Shown: positions 26,042 to 36,930 of the stretch, piece after piece
Position numbering within the stretch: the stretch's first letter is position 1
Layout: every line of letters begins with the position of its first letter
Source: Blumeriella jaapii
Lineage: Eukaryota; Ascomycota; Leotiomycetes; Helotiales; Drepanopezizaceae
Assembly: GCA_009599575.1 (NCBI GenBank)
Contig: VWND01000018.1
Span: forward strand, 310,001 to 374,000
DNA length: 64,000 nucleotides
Direction of reading: 5' to 3'
Made by a program: the position numbers and the translations under genes
The notes under the pieces: generated by a model
Told to the model about the DNA's origin: nothing
Seen by the model: the letters and a program-made list of their open reading frames with translations, nothing else
Database searches by the model: none

Positions 26042-26456
26042 TTAGCAATGTAGTGTGTATGTCTTAACGTTGTCCTTCCATCTTACAACTGAGTGTTCTG
26101 TGAGTGTGCCAGCTAGCAACATGATTCTGGACTCCATTCCAGCCTTGCCTGCACTTGCCGCATGCGCATCGACGTAAATAAGCGAAAGGCTCGGACCCGA
26201 CATCTTCACTTCGCCCAGCGCGGCTCCAACGTCCAGTACACAATCCCACAACATCCGTGATACCCAGACGCAATCACATCGCCGTCGCAACGTTGCAACC
26301 CCACCATTGAGACACGCGGGTGGTATTGTGGTTGCAGTCTCGCCAGGAAACCTCACCGCGTTCCGTCTTTTTCGGCCCAAGCTCCCCGCCTTCAACACGT
26401 CGACTGGACACCCCCCCCCCCCCCCCCCCCCACAACCACCACGAAGAACAGTCACC
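26042..26456. other. Intergenic region and 5' leader of the PP2A gene
   Basis: 415 nt between EXO84 and the PP2A start codon. It contains the PP2A promoter and a 21-nt C homopolymer close to the start codon. No other gene was seen. Confidence 0.5.
26411..26431 (+). repeat. Poly(C) homopolymer in the PP2A 5' leader
   Basis: An uninterrupted run of 21 C residues ends 25 nt before the PP2A ATG. Such a run is prone to length polymorphism and sequencing error. Confidence 0.9.
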
Positions 26457-27786
26457 ATGGATACCAACATGGAGGATGTTGGCAGAGCGCCAGAGCCTAC
26501 CCAGCTGTCTCCCGTATCTGAGCCCACGACGATACCCACTCTCGATGGATGGATCGAGAGCTTGATGAAGTGCAAGCAGTTAGCTGAGGTCGACGTCCAA
26601 AGACTTTGCGACAAGGTACGTTTCCCTCGCAGATCTCCATAGTACCAGCGCATGATCAAGAATGCTCCGCGGCTTCAGCCAGTCCTTAACAGCACGTTTA
26701 ACAGGCTCGAGAGGTTCTGTCCCTGGAGTCGAATGTGCAGCCGGTGGTAAGCACTCACGCTCCAGATTCAGCCTGCGCGAAACTCACACGCTCCTAGAAA
26801 TGCCCCGTCACAGTCTGCGGCGACATTCACGGTCAATTTCACGATTTGATGGAGCTGTTCAGGATTGGAGGACCAAACCCAGATACCAACTATCTCTTTA
26901 TGGGTAGGAGCATCCCTTGGGTCAGAAGATTGCGGAATACTGATCACGGCAGGCGATTACGTTGATCGTGGATATTACTCCGTTGAGACCGTCACCCTCC
27001 TTGTCGCCCTCAAGATCCGATATCCCCAAAGAATCACGATTCTGCGAGGAAACCACGAATCCCGCCAAATCACTCAGGTCTACGGCTTCTACGACGAATG
27101 TCTCCGCAAGTACGGCAACGCCAACGTATGGAAGTACTTCACCGATCTCTTTGATTACCTTCCCTTGACCGCTCTCATCGACAACCAAATTTTCTGCCTC
27201 CACGGAGGCCTCTCCCCAAGTATCGATACCCTCGACAACATCAGAGCCCTTGACCGCATACAAGAAGTGCCACATGAGGGTCCTATGTGTGACTTGCTTT
27301 GGTCGGACCCCGATGACAGATGCGGTTGGGGAATATCGCCCAGAGGTGCGGGGTACACGTTCGGGCAGGATATCTCGGAGGCTTTCAACCACAACAATGG
27401 CTTAACTTTGGTCGCCCGAGCACATCAATTGGTCATGGAGGGGTACAACTGGTCGCAAGATAGAAATGTGGTTACAATCTTCTCTGGTATGTGTTGTCTG
27501 CCTCGAATGTGGATGAGGCTAATGTCTGTAGCTCCCAACTACTGCTACAGATGTGGCAACCAAGCCGCCATTATGGAAATCGACGAACACCTGAAGTACA
27601 CCTTGTGAGTAGCCCAGAAACTCCACACATGAGCCTTGCTAACGCATACTCCCTAGCCTGCAATTTGACCCGTGCCCAAGAGCCGGCGAACCCATGGTCT
27701 CACGCAGTAAGCACTTTTTTTTTCTTCCTTTTTTGCGAAGCACACATCACTGAATACTCGCAGGAACTCCGGATTACTTCCTCTAA
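26457..27786 (+). CDS. PPH21/pphA-like: Serine/threonine protein phosphatase PP2A, catalytic subunit
   Basis: Catalytic C subunit of the PP2A holoenzyme. Seven exons: 26457-26615, 26705-26746, 26798-26903, 26953-27486, 27532-27604, 27657-27706 and 27764-27786; 328 aa in frame. Metal-binding and catalytic motifs are all present: [41 protein letters not shown], and the His-bearing [13 protein letters not shown]. The C-terminus RRTPDYFL, built by a 23-nt last exon, is the hallmark tail that is carboxymethylated and phosphorylated in PP2A, and it separates this gene from PP4/PP6/PPG types. An N-terminal extension of about 20 residues ([20 protein letters not shown]) precedes the conserved core, as in other filamentous fungi. 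Confidence 0.95.
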
Positions 27787-28667
27787 GTAATTGAATGGCC
27801 CGATATGGCTTCATCCGCAAGCTACACGCATTGATCTGTCAGTGTAGGTACGAAACATCGACACGACAACTCTCCGGTTTCAGGGTGGCGGGAGCGTTTA
27901 GAGCCTAATACAGCGCAAGAGCATTTGTATGTAGACTTGCATCAGAGCATGAGAAAAGATGCCAAAATGATTGTCATGACAGACTCGACTTAGCTTGCTT
28001 CTTCGTTTGTGTTGCGAGCTTGGGCCATGCATGCATGGTATGTGGCCTTTCCAAAAATTGGACAAGCTTTCCTTGGGACGCTTGGTGGTCAAAAGCCCAA
28101 AGCTTCCTACCCCAAGCTCTCCAAGTGGGAAGTTTCCTCTTCTGCTCCATTTCGTTGGCATCTTTTGGAGTCATGATATTGTCGTCTTCCACTCTAACAC
28201 GCCCACCAACATCGTCTCGTGCCTTTTTGGACGTTAGTTCTCCCCTCTGTTTATATCCGTGTCCGTCTCTACTACCTAAGATACTCGACCAAAGCGAAAA
28301 GTCGTCCTACTGTAACTCTCTGTCTTCCATACCCCGTGGCGCCCTAACCTTCTCCAGGCGCAGACACTCGAGCCTCCTCGAATGCCGACCGCCGACCATT
28401 CCACGGTCCTCGTTGGCCCGTCCTCTTTTCATCAAGCCACCATCGGGCCCTCGCCCTCTTCCAAATGGACATGTAGGTAAAGGGAGGTGCAACCACTGTT
28501 TCTTTGGGCCGTGTTGTGTTGGTATCCATGACGATTTTGGGAAGGAGACGACTACATCAGAATACCCTGGTTTGTTTTGATTCTTGAATCTCGCTTCGCT
28601 GCGTGAGGAGGAAGTAAGATACCTGGGTATATCTCGACAACAAGATTCACTACAGGGAGGCACCAAG
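27787..28667. other. Intergenic region before the seven-helix gene
   Basis: 880 nt between PP2A and the DUF3112-like gene; the latter's promoter should be here. Open frames on both strands lack recognisable protein features. Nothing else was found. Confidence 0.5.
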
Positions 28668-29822
28668 ATGGCTTCTCACGAGGCTGTAAGTTTCTAGCCC
28701 AGCAATGGCGACTGGAAGAGGTAGATGTTGACAACTCTATAGGTGCCACAGTCCAAACCGTATGCGCCGCAAATAGCAGGTCTGGGGCTCGTCCCGACCA
28801 AGGGCCTCGATGACCCCATCACAGCCGTCTTCCTCTTTCTCTTCTTTCTAGGCGCTATCACTCACATGACTATCCTGCAAGTCAACCGGCGTCGGGGCAA
28901 GAAGTTCATCCTGTCTGGTGTCCTCTTCGGCTTTTGCATGGCGAGAATCACCACCTGCACCATGCGGCTGGTCTGGGCATCGTACTCCACCAACGTCAGC
29001 GTCGCCATCGCCGCTCAGATCTTTGTGTCGGCTGGCGTCCTGCTGCTCTTCGTCATCAACCTCATCTTCACGCAGCGCGTTATGCGAGCCTCCCACCCAG
29101 AGTGGGCGTGGAGCAAGCCCTTCTCCCTCGCTTTCCAGTTGTACTACCTCTCCATCATGCTGTTGCTCATCGCCCTCATTTCCTGCACCGTTCAGGGCTT
29201 CTACACACTCGACCCCAACATCTGCCGTATCGACGGGGACGTGTCGCACCTCGGCTCGACTTACTTCGCCGTTGCTGCTTTCCTACCTATCCCGCTCCTG
29301 GCTATCAACTTCCTCCTACCCTAGTCCCGGGTCGAGAAATTCGGCGAAGGCCGCTTCAGGACCAAAGTCTATATCCTGCTCTCCTCCTCCTTCATCCTCA
29401 CGTTCGGCGCTGCTTTCAGGGCGGGCATCGGGTACGTGCCCCGCCCCAAAAACGACCCGGCCTGGTATCACTCTAAAGCGTGTTTCTACGTCGTCAATTT
29501 CGCCATTGAGATTATAGTCGTGGCGCTGTATGCTATCATCAGGGTGGACAAGCGTTTCCACGTGCCGAATGGGAGTCACGGGCCGGGAGATTATCTTGGG
29601 CTCAAACGTGGGAGCAACGATGGTGAGAAGGAGCCAGGGGATCTGGAGAAGGGCGATACAGCTGTTGCCAGGACCGTGGGTCACCCGGTCGAGACGAAGC
29701 AGAATACGAGACTCACGATGGCGAATGCGTCGGGAGGAGAGACGGATGCGCGATTCAGCCAAGTCCCAACATTGAGGCCTACGAGCGAGGTTGCTCCGGC
29801 GCTGATGCCTCAGACCAGATAG
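28668..29822 (+). CDS. Seven-transmembrane DUF3112-like protein with an in-frame stop
   Basis: Exons 28668-28685 and 28743-29822 (57-nt GT-AG intron) start MASHEAVPQSKPYAPQ. Seven hydrophobic helices can be traced: DPITAVFLFLFFLGAITHM, FILSGVLFGFCMARI, VAIAAQIFVSAGVLLLFVIN, LYYLSIMLLLIALISC, YFAVAAFLPIPLLAINFLL, KVYILLSSSFILTFGAAF and CFYVVNFAIEIIVVALYAII. The motif KRFHVPNGSHGPGDYLGL after the last helix is typical of the family. A TAG at 29322-29324 (codon 200) lies between helices 5 and 6, and the same frame stays open and conserved-looking to the TGA-like end at 29820-29822. So this is a pseudogene by one point change, a sequencing error, or a stop-codon readthrough gene. Removing the codon by a GT-AG intron would cost helix 5 and is unlikely. 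Function of the family is unknown; a GPCR-like topology is suggested. Confidence 0.75.
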
Positions 29823-31393
29823 ACAGAGTGTGTCACGCAGCCGAACTGGACGGTAGAAGACTGACTTAGGACATGAAGGAGCTGCTCAGAAGCCAGTCCG
29901 ATGGTTACGAACGCGCGCAGTTGTACATCACAGAAATCAGCTTTGGCAATTGGCGTTACGACGTTGCGTTAAAGGCGTAGATACATCCTATTGTTGAAGC
30001 TCCTTGTTTTCCGAGTAGGGCGGAGAATCTTTTCCTTTTGACATTGTACAGTCCCTGGTACATGTTGCTTTCGTAGTCACAGCCCTAGATTCTACTTCTC
30101 TAAACATCTGTGAGACCCGCTTTCTATGAGCTTCAGTGACTGAAAGGGTAGGTAGATAATTAGGTTATAGCTGACTAGTATGTTAGAACGTTCTCTTCGG
30201 CTTTTCGAATCAAAGAACCGACACGGCGGGGAATCGAGCATGTGGGGTAGAATAAAGCTTCTACGTATTTAATGATAAACCCTCCCTCGAGACACCCCCC
30301 CCCTCTCTCTCAGCCTGGCCCTCGATTATTCTCACCTCTTAACGGACCGTCAAAGACAGTCTGTGACCAGAGTAAAAATCAATCGGATCTTTGCTGCATA
30401 CAAACCGCTCAGATTCCGAGAAAGTGAGGAAGCAAGCCCAAAGCGCGGAAGGAGAGCCCGTTCGACGCAAGATGCACAACTAGGCCTATCCACAGCTCAA
30501 AGTCACACCACAATCTCACATTGGCATCCTGGGCACAATTCAAGGGGCTGAAGGTATGCCGCTGACAGGGTAGGGCAATGTTTGCTGTACAGAAGAAGGC
30601 TTGGTCAGTATCAAACCGGAAATAAATAAGTAAATACATCTAGGAAATGTTGAGATATCAGGCTAAAATGACAGCGGGGTTTGGTTTTGATAACGAAAAG
30701 AGAAAAGGAAAACAACAACATAAGAAACGGTTCCTCAGTCTGTGGTGCGCGGAGCTTACACGACAAGTAATAAGAGGATGAGAATGATGAAGGGCAAGGC
30801 GTGTGAAGTTGTTTAGTAGGTGAGGCTTGTGTAGCTGTCCTTGACCGAGATATTTCATCGTCTTTGATCTGCGTTTGTGTTTTGAAATCAGCACTGTGAA
30901 GGAGGTATTTTATATTGAAGCGAGTAAGCGTGGAGAAAAAGAGTCATCCCTTTCAGAAGGGACCTCAGTACCCTCTCGCCGAAGCTTCAGAGTCTGTCTC
31001 CCTTGTGGAGTGTCATTCGCGTACACCGTTAGGAGTTACATTCTTTTTTTCAGCGGTATATAAACTCCGGCACTTTCAAAAACACTCTTTAGATTTCATC
31101 CATCGTTGTCACTTCTGAAGCATGGCTGTAAAATGGAAGAAAAACATCTGGGTCTATAATATTGTTAATCGGCTTTGCCAAAGCATCATCCACATCAGCC
31201 TCGACAAGCACTATGCTGTCCTGGGATCCACAAGATCAAGAGGCCATATTGAATTCCGGGACTTGACTATGACAACAAAGACACCTTTGACAGCAAAAAC
31301 ACATAGCGATCTTCGAGCCAGGCATTGTTATTCCACTATTAGCTTGAAGTACTGTAATGTGTAAGAGCACAGTAAAGTGCAGTTCATACCTGC

Positions 31394-31424
31394 AGTACTG
31401 TACTGTATGTACTGTACATACATA
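31394..31424. repeat. TACTG/GTACAGTAC-type intergenic element, copy 1
   Basis: The run is made of TACTG and TGTAC units that are nearly self-complementary. It lies about 250 nt upstream of the FAR1-type gene. Related copies occur at 33813-33840, 36574-36604, 38071-38088, 46615-46735 and 63769-63830. Confidence 0.65.
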
Positions 31425-31487
31425 CCTACAATTATATTATAACCGCCTTTCGACCGATGCGAGCACGAGAACGAATACGAGGCATTA

Positions 31488-31517
31488 CACGTGACTAGAT
31501 CTAGATAGTCACACGTG
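31488..31517. promoter_or_regulatory. Inverted pair of CACGTG E-boxes
   Basis: Two CACGTG sites (31488-31493 and 31512-31517) flank the inverted repeat GTGACTA/TAGTCAC (31491-31497 and 31506-31512). The pair lies about 150 nt upstream of the FAR1-type ATG, a plausible bHLH-factor site. Confidence 0.5.
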
Positions 31518-31668
31518 ACAGAATCAGATAACCACACGCCAACGCGCACTGCATGGCGGCCGTGCCCCTTTCAGGATTCTTGATATTGACGCACCGGCAC
31601 CACCCACCCCCATCCCGTATCGCGACCAGACGATAAAAGACGAGACGAGAGCGAGAGCCGCGAGAGCC

Positions 31669-33269
31669 ATGTCGCTGCCGTCCAACAACCCGAACAATGG
31701 CCGTCAACATGTCTTCCAAACACAACAACAACCGCCGCCGCAGCTCGGCCTCCCGTCGCCCACGGTAGTATCACATCTACAGAAGCAGCAGCAACAGCAA
31801 CAACAACAGCAACAGCAACAGCAGCAATTCGCCGGCTTCAACAGACCACCACCGCCCCATATCCGGCCCCAGATCCAGCACCACGCCCAGCTCCTCCAGC
31901 ACAAGTCGCCCTATACCACGCCCTACGCCCAGCTGAACAACAATGGACAGGTGGCGACGATTCCGAGGCAGAATGTCAGTATTGGGGTTTCGGCGGAGCA
32001 GCAGATTGCACAAGGCGTCTTGAGCAATGCCTCTACCGGCTCAGCATCCAGCACTCCGCAGCGACGACCTCCGCCCCTGGGAGCTACAATACACATGACC
32101 CCGCATGGCACGTCTCAGAGCCAGCCCATGAGCGTGAATCATGCTATGAACCCCACCTCGAACATTCAGCAGATCCAACGCCAGTCCCAGAATGCCTCGC
32201 CTGCCTTGCAAACTCTGGCGGCTCAACGTCCTCTGGTAAACGCTTCTCCTGCCAACCCGAACCTGGGGAACCAACCTCAGGATGGCACGCCGGATGTCAG
32301 TGCCCAGGACATGTCCATGATCGATCCGCAGCTTGCAATCGATCAGCAGCTGACCGAGCAAGCTAACAACGCCATGATGGTTGGAGATGCTACGCCCGAA
32401 GTCGTCCAGGGCGAAATGCTATCACCTCCACCTGCGGGTAGTTTCCCAACATTCGAGGCCCTCTTTTCGTTCGCACAAGCCCATGCTTTGGCCCACGGTT
32501 ATGCCTTTGTCATTGGCCGATCGAAGCGGGATAACAGAGGACTTAAGAAAGTCTTTTTAATATGTGATCGTGGAGGGGCGAACAAGGAGAAAGTGCCGGG
32601 TGACCAGCGCCAACGTAAGACCAAGTCAAGAAAGTGCGGTTGCGAGTTTGGTGTGTTTGGATTGGAACAGAAGACGGCGTGGTTACTGCGGGGTCGGATT
32701 GATGGCGAGCATCTGTCTCATAATCACCCCCCGAGTGAGAGTCCTACTGAGCACCCTGGGGCGAGAAAGCTGGACCCAAAGGCTATTGCTGCTGTGAAGG
32801 CCCTCGAGGAGAATGGTACTACGAAGTTCCAAAAACTTTCGGTGTTTACATTTGACTAACGAATACAGGTGTTTCCGTTAAGGAAACCCTTGAAATCCTA
32901 CACCGCGAGAATCCCAGTGTCCGCTACCTCCCCCGCGACATCTACAACGCCCGAGCGGCCATCAAGCGCGACCCTTCTCGCGTCGAAGCGACCGCGATGG
33001 AATCGCTTCCCACATTCTACAAGAAGCCGCCCTTGACGTTCGAGGAAAAGCTACGTGCCGAGCTGCGGACCGAAGTAGCAAACGCGCAGGCCGAGGTCGA
33101 GAAAGTCAAGGAGGAATGGCGCCGCGAGACCGAGGAGTTAAAAGAGCAGCTGAGGCAGCGAGATAAGCAGATCCAGAAGTTTGAGATGTTCATCGATATC
33201 TGTAACGAGCGGGTGATGGTGCAGCGGAACCGGCTGACGGATGGCGTCGAAGACTCGGCCTCTCATTGA
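31669..33269 (+). CDS. FAR1-type (WRKY-GCM1 zinc) DNA-binding protein
   Basis: Two exons, 31669-32815 and 32869-33269, give 515 aa. The first 250 residues are Gln/Pro/Asn-rich with a polyglutamine run of about 14-15 residues near residue 40. The FAR1 DNA-binding domain follows (about residues 260-360): FPTFEALFSFAQAHALAHGY, KKVFLICDRGG, RKTKSRKCGCEFGVFG and GEHLSHNHPP, with the C...CxC...HxH zinc ligands in place. The C-terminal part is charged and helical (EEKLRAELRTEVANAQAEVE onward), probably a coiled coil. This fold derives from MULE transposases, but no transposase catalytic domain or terminal repeats were seen, so a domesticated transcription factor is the inference. Confidence 0.85.
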
Positions 33270-34039
33270 GACTCCAGGCCGCATCGAGTGAGGGGTTTTG
33301 TCCATGTTATACGGTCCTTGTTTTTTCCTATGTTTGAGCGTGGGGAAGAGTCTACGATTTTTTGCGATGATTAGTTATCGGGTCGGCGTTGCTATATTCC
33401 CTTGCTGGCTTGGGGCGTTGAAGGGAATAGGCGTCCTGGAAGAGGTTGAGGGGTACGGAGGTCACAACGTGTAGGGAGGCGCTTCCGGGTTTGGGGGCGC
33501 ACTGCTTGCTACAGTTCATTCCCGCAGTGATTACTGTGTGCCGCATTTGCTTATGGAGACAGGGCGGCAGCTACAGTACTTTGCTCAGAAACATGAACAT
33601 GAGCACGAAAATATCCTATAGAAGCCTTGAACAGAGGAGTCAATCTAATTTCAACTCAATGCTTTGCATTGCGTTGAGTTGCACTGATGACATACCCAGA
33701 GCCCAATAAATCACAGTACACTCGTCGGTTCCGAATATAACTCGCCATCAAGTCGTGCTTGCTTTTCTCTTCCTTTCTTTTTCCTCCTTAAATCCAGTGA
33801 CTTTTTTGGTAAGTATGTACAGTACTGTACTGTAGGTACTCTCCCGGCATCAACAGACAATCACCCCATGACGGTAACTAACGGCCTCCAAAAACAACGG
33901 GATCATAGCGCACAGCAAAGCACAGCACAGCTCGCACATGTACCGTATATTCATGCCAAGGTTGTGACTGGATATCTAACAACAACTCCCACCCAGAAAT
34001 GCACCCCCCCGTCGTCAAGTATGCCAGGCTCGGAAGACT
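33270..34039. other. Convergent intergenic region with hairpin and repeat element
   Basis: 770 nt between the FAR1-type gene and TYW1 3' ends. It contains an 8-bp inverted repeat, CAACTCAA/TTGAGTTG (33652-33659 and 33674-33681), and a TACTG-type element at 33813-33840. No gene was seen. Confidence 0.5.
33813..33840. repeat. TACTG/GTACAGTAC-type intergenic element, copy 2
   Basis: Overlapping GTACAGTAC and TACTGTACTG units, like the copy at 31394. It lies between convergent genes, so it is not simply a promoter element. Confidence 0.65.
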
Positions 34040-36331
34040 TCATATCTCCATCACCTCTCCCTGCGCCGGCGTAAGCGCCACCTTGTTCTTCCCCTTGCGG
34101 TACACCCGCTCATCCCTCGGATCGAAGCCGCCCTGTCCCCACGTCGCCCACTCCGGCGTTTCGCAGCCCATGTAATCCTCTGGCCTGAAGGGCTTCCCGC
34201 TCTCCAAGCACCGGAAGAAGGCCTCGTAATCGATTCTCGTGTGCCACTTCCCCGCGACACGGAAGCGCTCGCTGGCGAGCAGGATGCAGCAGCTGTGGGC
34301 GTGCTCGGCTGCGATCCCGTAGCCGAGCCCACGCCGGGCGAGAGCAGCGTTCAGGGCTTCGACGAAGGCGCACACTTCCTCGTAGAAGGGCACGTTTTGC
34401 ATCGTCAGCCCCGCGCCCGCCGACGACGAGGTCCCGCAGTAGGTGACGCCTTTGACCTCCACGAAGCAGGGGAGACCCTTCTCGACGAGGTCGGCGTAGC
34501 CTTCGGCCTCGTCCTCGATGTTGAATCCCTTCACGAGCGTGAGGCGGTACACAGTGCGTTGCTCGAAGCGTCGCTCTCTCAGGATGTCGAGACATCGCTG
34601 GAAGCGCTCCCAGAAGTCGCGGTGGAGCGGCCTATCGATCTTGCGCAGCGACTCGCGGTTCGAGGCATCGATCGAGACGTATAGTTGCGTGACCGGTTTG
34701 AGCGTGGCCAGTTGGTCGGGGTGTTGAGCGTTGCAGACCAAGAAGGAGGAAATGTGCTCCCTGTGCAGCATGGCCGTAAACTCATTGATATGCGGGTAAA
34801 AAATCGGCTCTCCCACCAACGAGAGCGCACAATGTCTGATACGCATAGCTTCTGCAAATCGCTCAGCTCGCACACCAGGGACGCCGCGCATCATTTTGAT
34901 CTTTTGGTAGTGTCCTGCTTTGACACCGTCAAAGATCAACTCCGGGGCATCAACTTTCCAGCGCCAGGTTGTGCCAACAGGGTTGGTCCCGTGGCGCCAG
35001 CAGAAAACGCATTTGTTAGAGCAGGAGAGGGAGGGTGTCGTCTCCATGCATTGGTGCGAAGCGATGCCGTAAAAAGAGTATTTGTAGCAGGAGCCCCGGC
35101 CGCGGAGGGCGGATTTGGTCCAGCGGCAGATCTTGACTCCTGAATGAGAGCCGACAATGGAGTAGCCCTGTTTGGTAAGAGCTGTGTATGTGGGCGAGTT
35201 TTTGGGGACCATCTCTTTGATGACTGGTGCTGCTATCGGCTGTGACTTCTTGTTGTACGTGGTGAAGTCCAATTCAAGAGGCTCCTCGACGTCAGCATCC
35301 GGAAGGTCTCCTTGCTTGTTCAGCGAGCTTCCAATATCCTCGAGGTCGTTCAGCGTTTCTTTCTTCTGGACTTTAGTCTTCCGTTGAGCAGCCTTCTGCT
35401 CGTCCAACAACACGTCCTCCTCGTCGTCCACATCTTCAACATCACTTTCCACAGCATCCCCACTTCCAACGACTCCCTCGCCTAGCGACCCTGTAGCTGC
35501 GATGTGCCCAAGCACGTCCTCGACACCGTCCTTCCACTCTGCCAATCGATCTGCAGCATCCTTCTTCGAGTCTCCCATTCCCAGGGGGAAAGCTCTTTTT
35601 CTCCCAGTCAGTTTCGCCATCCACTTGTCCACATCCCTCGCCTGGGAGCAGAAACCCTCTTCCTCAGTCGGCCATCCCTCTCTGTCCCCGAACCCAAACA
35701 CAGAGTAGCCCAGGAGTGGCGAGAGAGGTGCGGTGTCAATTCTGAAATCATTGTGCGTCTCCTGTAAATGCTCCAAGAAATTGTCGAGTACCGTGTCGAT
35801 ATTGTACGTAGGAAGCAGCAGTAAATAAAAGCATTGCGCTCCGGGATTGTTCTTGGGCGGGTTGATGAAGTACTCGTCGTAGTCTATGTACGACAGATCA
35901 AGCACTTCTGGTGCCAGAAATGTGGTTGATGTTGTCTCTGCGATCCTCTTTGTGCTTTGCGCTAAATCCTCCGTGAATGCCTTTGCAGTCTTTTCGGTAG
36001 TGCCGGTCAAGGATGAAAAGAAAACCAGCACTTGGAATTTCCGTTCCTCGGGCTTCGTATCCTCCCGCGACGGGTTTCTCTTCTTGAGCCCGCCCACAAT
36101 CCTCCTAGGAGCTTTCTCTACAACTGCTGCTATCTTCTTCTCTGGCGGGAAGGGGTTCGCTTTCAAAGTTGGCAATGCTGGGAAAATTGGCGGCGTGTCT
36201 GAGATTTTGTGTCTAGAGAATCGCACATGCAGATATGTACGGGCAAAGATGAGGATTGTTACCGCCGAGAGGATGATTGGGACTCGGTGAATGTGCCATA
36301 CTGTGATGATGTCTTGCAGAGAAATCAGCAA
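34040..36331 (-). CDS. TYW1: tRNA 4-demethylwybutosine synthase TYW1
   Basis: Radical-SAM enzyme that forms the tricyclic base of wybutosine at G37 of tRNA-Phe from N1-methylguanosine and pyruvate. Single exon, 763 aa, start MLISLQDIITVWHIHRVPII. Residues about 15-37 are hydrophobic and may anchor the protein to the ER membrane. A flavodoxin domain follows (VLVFFSSLTGTTEKTAKAF; LLLPTYNIDTV; GYSVFGFGD), then an acidic linker, then the radical-SAM core with the cluster motif CSNKCVFCWRH (CxxxCxxC), preceded by RGSCYKYSFYGIASHQCMET. The C-terminal wybutosine domain (FVEVKGVTYCG, NVPFYEEV, YGIAAEHAHSCCILLA) is complete. No introns were found, unlike most neighbours. Confidence 0.96.
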   Translation of the reverse strand: MLISLQDIITVWHIHRVPIILSAVTILIFARTYLHVRFSRHKISDTPPIFPALPTLKANPFPPEKKIAAVVEKAPRRIVGGLKKRNPSREDTKPEERKFQVLVFFSSLTGTTEKTAKAFTEDLAQSTKRIAETTSTTFLAPEVLDLSYIDYDEYFINPPKNNPGAQCFYLLLLPTYNIDTVLDNFLEHLQETHNDFRIDTAPLSPLLGYSVFGFGDREGWPTEEEGFCSQARDVDKWMAKLTGRKRAFPLGMGDSKKDAADRLAEWKDGVEDVLGHIAATGSLGEGVVGSGDAVESDVEDVDDEEDVLLDEQKAAQRKTKVQKKETLNDLEDIGSSLNKQGDLPDADVEEPLELDFTTYNKKSQPIAAPVIKEMVPKNSPTYTALTKQGYSIVGSHSGVKICRWTKSALRGRGSCYKYSFYGIASHQCMETTPSLSCSNKCVFCWRHGTNPVGTTWRWKVDAPELIFDGVKAGHYQKIKMMRGVPGVRAERFAEAMRIRHCALSLVGEPIFYPHINEFTAMLHREHISSFLVCNAQHPDQLATLKPVTQLYVSIDASNRESLRKIDRPLHRDFWERFQRCLDILRERRFEQRTVYRLTLVKGFNIEDEAEGYADLVEKGLPCFVEVKGVTYCGTSSSAGAGLTMQNVPFYEEVCAFVEALNAALARRGLGYGIAAEHAHSCCILLASERFRVAGKWHTRIDYEAFFRCLESGKPFRPEDYMGCETPEWATWGQGGFDPRDERVYRKGKNKVALTPAQGEVMEI

Positions 36332-36930
36332 TGTACCCTTTTCTGCAAGACCGGCGGGTACGTACCGGATATTTCGACTGGCAGGAATGGCCTTAGTGTC
36401 CAGGTATCGTGGGCCATGGCTTGATACTGTCGTGCGTGGGTAACCTCTCTACAATGTCAGATAAGGTGTCGACGTGGGATGTGGACTCGGGGAAATTCTT
36501 TGGTGGGGCTACTCGGAGAATTTCGGCCCGGTCATGGGCTTTTTAGTCGACTTCAAATAAGAACTTGCCTGTCACTGTACAGTACAGTACATACTGTACA
36601 GTATTCTCTTGTCTCACATATCAGCATTTTCGGGTAAGACAAGCTGTCCCTGGTGGGCTGGCCTGCTATTTGGTTTAGCATGTCCACTTTTCATTGTCCA
36701 GCTCATTCTTCTTCTTATCGCACCGAAAACGCTTGATTCACGCAGATCTGTAGCATTATTGATTACCAGTACTTACATTGCATCTTACGCGAGGAAACCT
36801 GACTCAAGGGCCACTGCCAGCTTTCAAATTCATAAGTATCTTGACTTCTCTTCGAAGCATGTTGGCCGGCCGGAGAGAGATTGATTTGCGTCTTACAATC
36901 CTACAGTCATTTGAACTTGCGGTGTTCAAG
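36332..36930. other. Divergent intergenic region between TYW1 and the 2EXR gene
   Basis: About 600 nt between start codons, with a TACTG-type element at 36574-36604. The 2EXR reading frame is open back to an ATG at 36778, so part of this could be coding. Confidence 0.45.
36574..36604. repeat. TACTG/GTACAGTAC-type intergenic element, copy 3
   Basis: Includes the perfect 12-nt palindrome TACTGTACAGTA and tandem GTACAGTAC units. It is 240 nt upstream of TYW1 and about 330 nt upstream of the 2EXR gene. Confidence 0.65.

Larger units (their letters stand above)
29823..31668. other. Long intergenic region upstream of the FAR1-type gene
   Basis: About 1.85 kb. It holds a C9 run followed by CT repeats near 30295-30311, a TACTG-type element at 31394-31424 and an E-box dyad at 31488-31517. 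No supported coding sequence was found. Confidence 0.5.

Noticed and set aside
29264..29324. A 54-nt GT-AG intron removing the amber codon of the seven-helix gene
   Set aside because: The donor (GTTGCT) is poor and splicing would delete helix 5, so a point change or error is more likely.
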